Part shown: positions 1-5,518 of the stretch, piece after piece
How positions within the stretch are numbered: position 1 is the stretch's first letter
How the letters are laid out: each line of letters begins with the position of its first letter
DNA from: Cyclobacteriaceae bacterium
GTDB taxonomy: Bacteria > Bacteroidota > Bacteroidia > Cytophagales > Cyclobacteriaceae
Direction: 5' to 3'
Length of the DNA stretch: 6,138 nucleotides
Assembly (NCBI GenBank): GCA_025455445.1
Contig: JALOMN010000106.1
Location: 1-6,138, forward strand
Program-made: the position numbers and the translations under genes
Notes under the pieces: generated by a model
Told to the model about the DNA's origin: nothing
The model's database searches: none
Seen by the model: the letters and a program-made list of their open reading frames with translations, nothing else

Positions 1-248
1 CTGGTAACATCTGGTTGTATAAAGAAGATCCATCCAGGCCCGATGGAAATTTTAAGTTTGATACATTTATAGATGAGATTGCGATTAGTTCAGGCTGGGG
101 TTTGCGATGGGATTTTGATTTTCTGGTAGCGCGGCTTGACTTTGCGTACACAGTCCGCACGCCTTATCTGCCCGCGGGCGAACGATGGACGACAGAATAT
201 AATTTCTGGAAACCTGCCATCAATATTGCAATAGGTTATCCGTTCTGA
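1..248 (+). CDS. C-terminal end of a BamA/TamA-like (Omp85 family) outer-membrane barrel protein, 5' truncated
   Basis: Only the last 81 residues are in the window. The frame is open from base 3 with no stop up to the TGA at 246-248, so the gene begins to the left. The visible part starts GNIWLYKED and alternates aromatic and hydrophobic residues (FKFDTF, GLRWDFDFLVARLDFAYTVRTP), then ends NIAIGYPF. Alternating amphipathic strands and a terminal phenylalanine are hallmarks of an outer-membrane beta barrel recognised by the BAM machinery. The FKFD...DFDFxVxRLDxxxxxRxP...GERW...IGYPF pattern is what I know from the last strands of Bacteroidota BamA/TamA homologues, including the TamL lipoproteins. 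The POTRA domains and any lipobox lie outside the window, so BamA, TamL and other Omp85 proteins cannot be told apart. The family call is fairly firm; the subfamily is open. Confidence 0.8.
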   Translation, partial: GNIWLYKEDPSRPDGNFKFDTFIDEIAISSGWGLRWDFDFLVARLDFAYTVRTPYLPAGERWTTEYNFWKPAINIAIGYPF

Positions 249-250
249 TA

Positions 251-286
251 ATTGTTCGACTCCGTTGGAGTAGTGTTATTAACAAT
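251..286 (+). terminator. weak hairpin just after the Omp85 gene
   Basis: Three bases after the stop codon, ATTGTT (251-256) can pair with AACAAT (281-286). Inside it ACTCC (259-263) pairs with GGAGT (267-271) across a GTT loop. The two stems are separated by an asymmetric internal loop, and no clear T-run follows. The position suits a transcription end for the preceding gene, but the structure is weak. Confidence 0.3.
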
Positions 287-346
287 GCACGCAATATATT
301 TATAAAGAAGATCTTCCCATTCGGAACGAATTAAACTTTCCCTTCC

Positions 347-379
347 TTTTACAGCGAATATCGCTTGAATGTAAATTTG
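347..379 (+). promoter_or_regulatory. candidate Bacteroidota-type promoter ahead of the 170-aa membrane protein gene
   Basis: TAAATTTG at 372-379 matches the Bacteroidota -7 consensus TAnnTTTG exactly. TTTT at 347-350, 21 bp upstream, matches three of four bases of the -33 TTTG box. The start codon at 531 would then follow a leader of roughly 145 nt. Short AT-rich motifs like these arise by chance in such sequence, so this is only a candidate. The gap from 249 to 530 holds no convincing gene; the reverse-strand frames there lack any recognisable protein character. Confidence 0.3.
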
Positions 380-530
380 AGAATAGGTTGACATAAAATG
401 AATGTTTACAGTTATACTCAGCTATATTGTTGGCCATAACAAGATAATGAAAATCTGAACACAACAGAACAACGAATAAACACATCGAATTAAAATCAAC
501 ACCCAAAAATAAATTAAGTTAGATTGCACC

Positions 531-1043
531 ATGAAAAAGAAGGATAGCAACAAGCCACAACATAAGCAGAAGTCCACATCGGTTGAAAAAAAGAAAAGCC
601 CTTTATGGATCGTCATTCTTGTAATTATAGTTGCCGGAGCGAGCGGTGTTATCTGGCAAATGAATCGCGCTGATAAAAGCACGAAGAATACAACCACTTC
701 ATCTGTGTCATCCAACACTCCTGCCAAAGCAGATCAGAATCTTCTGGTGGGTCGCTGGACGCGCACCGACAGTGAAGGTGCCTATGTGATTGAAATTAAA
801 AGTGCCGGAGCAGAAGGGAAACTGGAAGCAAATTATTTCAACCCAAATCCTATCAACGTAGGCCATGCCGAATGGCAACAAAAAAATGGCAAACTGATTG
901 TAATCGTTGAATTGCGGGATGTAAACTATCCGGGATCGACCTATACCTTAAATTTCTTCCCTTCAGAAAACCGAATGACCGGTAATTATTATCAGGCGGT
1001 GCAAGGACAAAATTTTGAGGTAGAATTTGTTCGTACAAAATAA
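531..1043 (+). CDS. single-pass membrane-anchored protein with a conserved beta-rich C-terminal domain, function unknown
   Basis: This 170-residue protein has three parts. Residues 1-23 are a very basic cytoplasmic tail rich in Lys. Residues 25-43 (LWIVILVIIVAGASGVIWQ) form one transmembrane helix with no cleavage site or lipobox, so it should act as an N-in, C-out anchor. After a Ser/Thr-rich linker (about 48-68) comes a domain of about 97 residues (LLVGRWTRTD to FVRTK). That domain alternates short beta segments with conserved-looking turns: YVIEIKS, EANYFNPNPINV, VELRDVNYPGSTYTL and NYYQAVQGQNFEVEF. I recall similar 'VGRW..YVIEI..ANYFNPNPI..VELRDVNYPGSTYTL' sequences in uncharacterised proteins of several phyla, but know no function. 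A small lipocalin-like or beta-sandwich fold is a guess from the pattern. The ATG at 531 is chosen because it supplies the positive-inside tail; no Shine-Dalgarno is seen, which is usual for Bacteroidota. The next gene lies 207 bp downstream, so it is probably its own transcription unit. Confidence 0.85.
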   Translation: MKKKDSNKPQHKQKSTSVEKKKSPLWIVILVIIVAGASGVIWQMNRADKSTKNTTTSSVSSNTPAKADQNLLVGRWTRTDSEGAYVIEIKSAGAEGKLEANYFNPNPINVGHAEWQQKNGKLIVIVELRDVNYPGSTYTLNFFPSENRMTGNYYQAVQGQNFEVEFVRTK

Positions 1044-1250
1044 CTATTGATAAACCGAAATTTGTAGTTAGTGTCTTCAGCAATCACTTACCTGTTTATG
1101 AGCTCTCATTCTAAAATAACATTGACCTGCTTTGAGTAAACATTTTTCGATTCTTGAGTACACAGGCCCGGCAATCAATTAAACTGCTAGCATAGTATAG
1201 CAATTCACTATTCAATCAAACTTCCTTATTTTAGTGGTTTATACAAGTGA

Positions 1251-2456
1251 ATGAGCGCAGGCATCTCTCAACTTAGTTGGTTTTTTCTTTTTGCTTTTGC
1301 GCTGCACGGCACAATTGCCATTGCTATTCTCATATTTAAAAATAAGTCCTTTAAAACTGCCAATCTATTATTGGGTATTAACCTGCTGGGCATTTGCATG
1401 ATTGCCTTTGTAATTACGGTAGTGGAAAGTGGAATGATTTTAAGTGTTCCTCATTTTTACAGGCTCCCGAGCCCACTGTATTACCTTATGTTTCCGGCCG
1501 CCTATCTGTATGTGAAGACTATTTTATCGGATCGATCACATCTTCAAAAAAAAGATTATCTGCATTTCATTCCGGCCTTTGTTCACCTCATCGAAATGTT
1601 GCCCTTTTATTTTCAACGTGCAGAAGAAAAAATATTAATTATCAAATCTGTAGTGAGTCAACACATTGATATTTATGCTCATAATGAGGGTTGGCTTCCT
1701 CCTTTCGCGCACAACCTTATTCGGGGCACGATGGCAATAATTTATGCGATTGCTATGTGGCGATTGATTCGCAAGTCGAATGCCAATCAAATGATTAAAG
1801 ACGGAGCGTACAAGAGTACGCTGCGTTGGTTAAAGGTATTTACTGTGGTCAATGCAATCATCGGCATTGCCGTAATTTGTTTTCTTACTTTTCAATTCAT
1901 CGCTCCGGATGTGAGGTCGATGGCGTTGTCGATTGTATTCCTGCTATTGCTCACGATTGTCAGCTTCTTTCTCTTTTTCAGACCTGAAATCCTCTATGGA
2001 CTGCCCCAACCTGCGATGATGAGTAATTCATCTCAAATCAATACCGAAGAGCCGGTTCATTCGGATGGATCGAATTTACCGGAAGCTCCTGTTGAAATAC
2101 CAGCTTTCATCTTTGATTATAAACACCAGGTAAACCAGTACCTGCTCACTTCGAAACGGTATCTCACCGCAGATTTAAAACTTCATGATTTGGCACGCGA
2201 GGCGGGTATTCCACGTCATCACCTGCAATTGCTGATTCATAAGGCAGAGGGCAAAAAATTTAATGAGTTTATCAACGATTATCGCATCCACCATATCCGG
2301 AATCTGATTGAAAACGGTGATCTTAAACAGAAAACACTTGAAGCCCTTGCAGCTGAAAGCGGGTTTAGCTCACGCGCTACTTTTATTCGAACAGTTAAGA
2401 AAATTACCGGAATGACACCCTCCGAGTACTTTCATATTGATCAACCAAACCATTAG
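1251..2456 (+). CDS. AraC-family transcriptional regulator with an N-terminal seven-helix membrane domain
   Basis: The 401-residue protein has two halves. Hydrophobic segments at about 7-29, 36-60, 72-92, 103-121, 156-174, 194-217 and 224-244 predict seven membrane helices. A polar linker (about 252-285) follows, then an AraC/XylS DNA-binding domain at about 288-397. Its two helix-turn-helix units lie near 308-332 (LKLHDLAREAGIPRHHLQLLIHKAEG) and 361-387. The second contains the family signature ESGFSSRATFIRTVKKITGMTPSEYF. The linker enters the cytoplasm after the last helix, as DNA binding requires. Such membrane-tethered AraC proteins are common in Bacteroidota, but their ligands are mostly unknown; the membrane part presumably senses a lipid or envelope signal. 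ATG 1251 is chosen because it places a short tail before the first helix; an overlapping GTG at 1247 is out of frame. It is co-directional with the sulfatase 216 bp downstream and may regulate it, which is inference from position. Confidence 0.93.
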   Translation: MSAGISQLSWFFLFAFALHGTIAIAILIFKNKSFKTANLLLGINLLGICMIAFVITVVESGMILSVPHFYRLPSPLYYLMFPAAYLYVKTILSDRSHLQKKDYLHFIPAFVHLIEMLPFYFQRAEEKILIIKSVVSQHIDIYAHNEGWLPPFAHNLIRGTMAIIYAIAMWRLIRKSNANQMIKDGAYKSTLRWLKVFTVVNAIIGIAVICFLTFQFIAPDVRSMALSIVFLLLLTIVSFFLFFRPEILYGLPQPAMMSNSSQINTEEPVHSDGSNLPEAPVEIPAFIFDYKHQVNQYLLTSKRYLTADLKLHDLAREAGIPRHHLQLLIHKAEGKKFNEFINDYRIHHIRNLIENGDLKQKTLEALAAESGFSSRATFIRTVKKITGMTPSEYFHIDQPNH

Positions 2457-2551
2457 CCTCTGCTTTGTCTGGATAAAATTTGGGGTTTATATGTTTCATT
2501 TTGTCCAAATTGATACATTAACTGCTCCCAGTTCCGATTGCATTCCTTTAT

Positions 2552-2569
2552 ATAACCCTTAGGGTGTAT
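2552..2569. promoter_or_regulatory. imperfect palindrome upstream of the sulfatase gene, candidate operator
   Basis: ACCCT-T-AGGGT at 2555-2565 is a perfect inverted repeat around one central base. With one bulged G at 2566 it extends to ATA...TAT at 2552-2554 and 2567-2569. The one-base centre is too tight for an RNA hairpin of full length, so a protein-binding site is more likely than a terminator. It lies about 105 bp before the sulfatase start. No known consensus is recognised. Confidence 0.3.
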
Positions 2570-2587
2570 TTTATTTACGAAACTATG

Positions 2588-2603
2588 TATCTTAATTAAG
2601 ATA
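2588..2603. promoter_or_regulatory. perfect 16-bp palindrome upstream of the sulfatase gene, candidate operator
   Basis: TATCTTAATTAAGATA is a perfect 16-bp dyad 69 bp before the sulfatase ATG. It sits about 36 bp, centre to centre, downstream of the ACCCTTAGGGT palindrome. A dimeric regulator could bind here. AraC proteins more often bind direct repeats, so the neighbouring AraC gene is not the obvious partner. The all-AT centre raises the chance of coincidence, but eight matched pairs with no spacer is longer than expected in one 216-bp gap. Confidence 0.35.
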
Positions 2604-2672
2604 AATCACAATTCTTTATAATCGCAACTTTTAACAAACCGGTCAAAAAAACCATTATTAACCCTATTCTGT

Positions 2673-4304
2673 ATGAAAAATCGATATGGCACGTTGCTTA
2701 CCTTTTTATTGCTATTGGCTGCCTTTGGCGCTCAAGCTCAGCAAAAGAAAAAGGCTACCAAGGTTGTTACCCCTGCGCCTCCAGTAGCCAACCTCACTAA
2801 ACCACCTGCAGGCAGTCCTAACATTTTAGTAATATGGGGTGATGATATCGGCACATGGAACATCAGCCACAACAACCGTGGCATGATGGGTTACCGGACT
2901 CCCAACATTGACCGGCTTGCTAATGAAGGCCTTTCATTTACCGACTACTATGCGCAGCAAAGCTGCACAGCAGGTCGCGCAGCTTTTATCAGTGGTTCTG
3001 TGCCCGTTCGATCAGGAATGACTAAAGTTGGATTGCCCGGAGCAAAGGAAGGATGGCAAAAGACCGATGTTACCATGGCCACCGTACTGAAAGGTCAAGG
3101 CTATGCTACGGGACAATTTGGAAAAAATCACCAGGGCGATCTGGATGAACACTTACCTACGATGCACGGATTTGATGAGTTCGTGGGAAGTCTATATCAT
3201 TTAAATGCAGAGGAAGAACCGGAGAACAGGGATTATCCGGGTGACATGAAGTTGGCCAATGGCAAAACATTCCGTGAGACATTCGGTCCGCGTGGTGTGT
3301 TAAAAACAAAATCTGATGGCAAAGGTGGTCAGACAATTGAAAACACAGGACCACTTACTAAAAAGCGAATGGAAACCATTGATGATGAAACAGTGGCAGC
3401 TGCAAAAGATTTTATTACACGTAAAGTGAAAGCAGGTGAAACCTTCTTCTGCTGGTGGAACGGAACACGCATGCACTTTCGCACACACGTAAAAGAATCG
3501 CATATAGGAATATCTGGTCAGGATGAGTATAGCGATGGTATGGTGGAACATGACATGCACGTGGGTGAATTACTAAAACTGCTGGATGAATTGGGAATAG
3601 CCAATAACACACTGGTGATGTACTCTACCGACAACGGTCCACACTACAACACATGGCCGGATGCCGGAACTACTCCGTTCAGAGGTGAAAAAAATTCAAA
3701 CTGGGAAGGAGCTTACCGGGTTCCTACATTTGTTCGTTGGCCTGGTAAATTTCCTGCAGGCATCACATTAAATGGTATTGTATCGCATGAAGATTGGCTG
3801 CCAACTTTTGCTGCTGCAGCGGGGGCCACTGATATAAAAGAAAAACTGTTAACCGGCACCAGTATAAATGGAAGGAACTATCGCAATCATATTGATGGGT
3901 ATAATCAATTGGATTACCTCTCAGGAAAAGTAAAGGATTCACCAAGAAATGAGTTTTGGTATGTGAATGATGATGGTCAGATTGTGGCTGCGCGCTATGA
4001 CGACTGGAAAGTGGTGTTCCTTGAAAACAGAGGCGAAGCGTTCGGTGTGTGGCGTGAACCATTTACAGAATTAAGGGTTCCGTTGTTATTCAATTTGCGC
4101 AGAGACCCATTTGAAAAAGCACAGCACAACGCGAACGTATATAACGATTGGTTCCTGGATCATCCATTTATAATCGTTCCGATTCAGTCACTTGCTGCCA
4201 AATTTTTAATGTCGATGAAAGAATATCCGCCTTCACAAAGCCCGGGCTCCTTCAATCTCTCAAAAATTGAAGAGACACTGAAAAATGCAGGTGGATCACG
4301 GTAA
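2673..4304 (+). CDS. secreted arylsulfatase (type I, formylglycine-dependent, CTAGR active site)
   Basis: The 543-residue protein is expected to hydrolyse sulfate esters outside the cytoplasm. Residues 1-22 form a Sec signal peptide (basic MKNR, LLTFLLLLAAFGA core, likely cleavage after AQA). The sulfatase fold starts at NILVIWGDDIG, with metal ligands Asp57 and Asp58. The catalytic motif is SCTAGRAAF: Cys98 is the residue expected to become formylglycine and Arg102 stabilises it. Further active-site candidates are Lys151/His153 in FGKNH, His268 in RMHFRTH, Asp320/Asn321 in STDNG and Lys340 in GEKNSNWEG. The C-terminal subdomain runs through DDGQIVAARYDDWKVVF and LFNLRRDPFE to the end, and length fits the family. 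LYHLNAEEEPE and GPLTKKRMETIDDE are also familiar from a well-populated bacterial arylsulfatase subfamily. The substrate cannot be read from sequence. A maturation enzyme (FGE or anSME) must be encoded elsewhere. ATG 2673 is fixed by the signal peptide; no Shine-Dalgarno is seen. Confidence 0.95.
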   Translation: MKNRYGTLLTFLLLLAAFGAQAQQKKKATKVVTPAPPVANLTKPPAGSPNILVIWGDDIGTWNISHNNRGMMGYRTPNIDRLANEGLSFTDYYAQQSCTAGRAAFISGSVPVRSGMTKVGLPGAKEGWQKTDVTMATVLKGQGYATGQFGKNHQGDLDEHLPTMHGFDEFVGSLYHLNAEEEPENRDYPGDMKLANGKTFRETFGPRGVLKTKSDGKGGQTIENTGPLTKKRMETIDDETVAAAKDFITRKVKAGETFFCWWNGTRMHFRTHVKESHIGISGQDEYSDGMVEHDMHVGELLKLLDELGIANNTLVMYSTDNGPHYNTWPDAGTTPFRGEKNSNWEGAYRVPTFVRWPGKFPAGITLNGIVSHEDWLPTFAAAAGATDIKEKLLTGTSINGRNYRNHIDGYNQLDYLSGKVKDSPRNEFWYVNDDGQIVAARYDDWKVVFLENRGEAFGVWREPFTELRVPLLFNLRRDPFEKAQHNANVYNDWFLDHPFIIVPIQSLAAKFLMSMKEYPPSQSPGSFNLSKIEETLKNAGGSR

Positions 4305-4330
4305 TAATTCCGATTGAAAAAATATAGAAC

Positions 4331-4459
4331 GAGGCTGTCTCAAAAGTCTTTTTGTCATCGCGGGCATTGACCCGCGATCCCGTTTTGTGCATGCATAACG
4401 GGATTCCGGCTCAGGGCCGGAATGACAATTCAATATTATCTGACTTTTGAGACAGCCTC
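4331..4459. mobile_element. MITE-like non-coding element with 18-bp perfect terminal inverted repeats
   Basis: GAGGCTGTCTCAAAAGTC (4331-4348) is repeated as its exact reverse complement at 4442-4459. Allowing one mismatch the repeats reach 23 bp (4326-4348 and 4442-4464, 22 matches). The trinucleotide TAT directly flanks this longer version on both sides (4323-4325, 4465-4467), a possible but very weak target-site duplication. The element is about 129-139 bp, holds no plausible ORF and fills most of the 176-bp gap between sulfatase and HAD genes. Termini starting GAGGCTGTCTCAAAA are, as far as I recall, seen at ends of insertion-sequence-related repeats in Bacteroidota, but no IS family can be assigned here. 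If transcribed, the 18-bp stem is a strong hairpin followed by a U-rich stretch, so it could also end or attenuate transcription between the two genes. Confidence 0.7.
4354..4426. repeat. GTCAT...ATGAC palindromic core able to form a gap-free four-way junction
   Basis: Every base at the junction is paired. GTCAT (4354-4358) pairs with ATGAC (4422-4426) and encloses three adjoining hairpins. The first is CGCGGG/CCCGCG (4359-4364, 4371-4376; 6-nt loop). The second is ATCCCGTT/AACGGGAT (4377-4384, 4397-4404; 12-nt loop containing TGCATGCA). The third is TCCGGC/GCCGGA (4405-4410, 4416-4421; 5-nt loop). Seen another way, it is two inverted copies of a ~30-nt unit, AACGGGAT-hairpin-ATGAC, whose hairpin stems differ in sequence but stay self-complementary. 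GTCATTCC-type nested palindromes are dispersed intergenic repeats in many bacteria. It is not a tRNA: arm lengths and loops do not fit and there is no T-loop or anticodon arm. Confidence 0.75.
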
Positions 4460-4480
4460 TTTCTTATAAAAAGTGAACAC

Positions 4481-5482
4481 ATGAGAAACACCATGGTATT
4501 ATTTGCATTCCTTCTGGCCGGTTGCAATCTGAAAGAGAAGCAAACGGTTTTAGAAACTTCAACGAATGACCCACTCTCATCGTGGCAGGAAGGCCCAACC
4601 AAACAAGCTATCATTGACTTTGTAACCAATACGACTAAAGAAGGAAGTGTAGGTTTTATTCCGCCAGCAGATCGCATCGCTTGCTTCGATAATGATGGAA
4701 CTTTATGGAGTGAGCAGCCCCTGTATTTTCAATTTGCATTTGCTTTGGATCAGATTAAGGTACTGGCACCACAACATCCCGAATGGAAAAACGAACAACC
4801 TTTCAAAGCATTGCTGGAAGGCGACATGAATACTGCGTTGGCCGGTGGTGAAAAGGCTTTGTTTGAAATTGTGATGGCAACACATTCTGGAATAACAACG
4901 GAAGAGTTTGACAACACAGTCATCGACTGGATGACAACCGCCACACATCCTAAAACCGGAAAGCATTACAACGAAATGATTTTTCAGCCCATGGTTGAAT
5001 TATTGAGTTACCTGCGGGCAAATGGATATAAAACATTCATCGTCTCCGGTGGAGGTGTTGATTTTATGCGTCCTTGGGTGGAGCATGTGTACGGCATTCC
5101 GCCAGACCAGGTAGTGGGCAGTTCAGTTAAATTAAAATACGACACACTAAATGGAAGACCTGTTTTAATTAAACTTCCTGAAATAAATTTTATTGACGAT
5201 AAACAAGGAAAGCCGGTTGGTATTCATCAACACATCGGCAAGCGGCCTGTTTTTACCGCAGGCAATTCCGATGGCGACTATGAGATGCTGCAATGGACAA
5301 CAACAGCAACAGGATATCCTCGTTTCGGAATGATTGTGCATCATACTGATTCCGTGCGCGAATGGGCTTACGATCGTGATTCACAAATTGGCAGACTAGA
5401 AAGGGGTTTGAAGGATGCTGCGATATACAATTGGAAGATTGCCGATATGAAAAGAGATTGGAAAAAAATTTATCCGGATTGA
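4481..5482 (+). CDS. lipoprotein HAD-superfamily hydrolase, probable exported phosphatase
   Basis: The 333-residue protein carries a lipoprotein signal (MRNTMVLFAFLLAGC, lipobox LAGC, lipidated Cys15), so it acts in the periplasm or on an outer-membrane face. All HAD motifs are visible. Motif I is CFDNDGT, with nucleophile Asp70 and acid/base Asp72. Motif II is IVSGGG, with Ser189. A candidate motif III lysine lies in DDKQGKP (Lys241 or Lys244), and motif IV is GNSDGDYEM (Asp264, Asp266). The roughly 100 residues between motifs I and II form a helical cap, as in phosphoserine-phosphatase-like HADs. The predicted reaction is phosphomonoester hydrolysis; the substrate is unknown. A surface-export signal such as an acidic run after Cys15 is not evident (NLKEK follows). 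ATG 4481 is preferred over the ATG at 4493 because it supplies Arg2 for the signal peptide. It follows the sulfatase by 176 bp, mostly repeat element, so co-transcription is possible but not shown. Confidence 0.92.
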   Translation: MRNTMVLFAFLLAGCNLKEKQTVLETSTNDPLSSWQEGPTKQAIIDFVTNTTKEGSVGFIPPADRIACFDNDGTLWSEQPLYFQFAFALDQIKVLAPQHPEWKNEQPFKALLEGDMNTALAGGEKALFEIVMATHSGITTEEFDNTVIDWMTTATHPKTGKHYNEMIFQPMVELLSYLRANGYKTFIVSGGGVDFMRPWVEHVYGIPPDQVVGSSVKLKYDTLNGRPVLIKLPEINFIDDKQGKPVGIHQHIGKRPVFTAGNSDGDYEMLQWTTTATGYPRFGMIVHHTDSVREWAYDRDSQIGRLERGLKDAAIYNWKIADMKRDWKKIYPD

Positions 5483-5518
5483 CTCAAGTCGCTACTTATA
5501 TAAGGACTAAATAAATTA

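Noticed and set aside
388..418. TTGACA (388-393) and TATACT (413-418), resembling an E. coli-type sigma-70 promoter
   Set aside because: The spacer is 19 bp, and the primary sigma factor of Bacteroidota uses TTTG/TAnnTTTG boxes, so this match is likely chance. A TAAATTTG box nearby is the better candidate.
422..727. Open frame on the minus strand of about 100 codons
   Set aside because: It overlaps the well-supported 170-aa membrane protein gene on the other strand. Its hydrophobic, Phe/Cys-rich translation is what the complement of Lys-rich coding sequence gives.
1185..1202. TGCTA...TAGCA inverted repeat and the TGCTAGCA palindrome ahead of the AraC gene
   Set aside because: Only 5 bp of stem with an 8-nt loop, or an isolated 8-bp palindrome, is expected by chance in a 207-bp AT-rich gap.
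2490..2497. TATGTTTC as a -7 box with TTTG at 2464-2467 upstream of the sulfatase
   Set aside because: The last consensus base is missing and the leader would be about 170 nt; not distinguishable from chance in this AT-rich gap.
3157..4062. Several minus-strand open frames inside the sulfatase gene
   Set aside because: They are rich in His, Cys and Ser, show no domain motifs, and lie opposite a fully convincing sulfatase.
4354..4426. Cloverleaf fold considered as a tRNA or tmRNA-like gene
   Set aside because: The acceptor-like stem is 5 bp rather than 7, there is no T-loop sequence, no 7-nt anticodon loop and no 3' acceptor region. It lies inside terminal inverted repeats.
4411..4966. Minus-strand open frames across the repeat element and the start of the HAD gene
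   Set aside because: They run antisense through the HAD signal peptide and catalytic motif and resemble no protein family; they are shadows of the real gene.
5487..5508. CTTATATAAG palindrome with nearby AGTC/GACT in the 36-bp gap between convergent genes, considered as a bidirectional terminator
   Set aside because: The inner palindrome is purely weak AT pairs without a loop and the outer 4-bp arms are not symmetric around it, so no stable hairpin forms.
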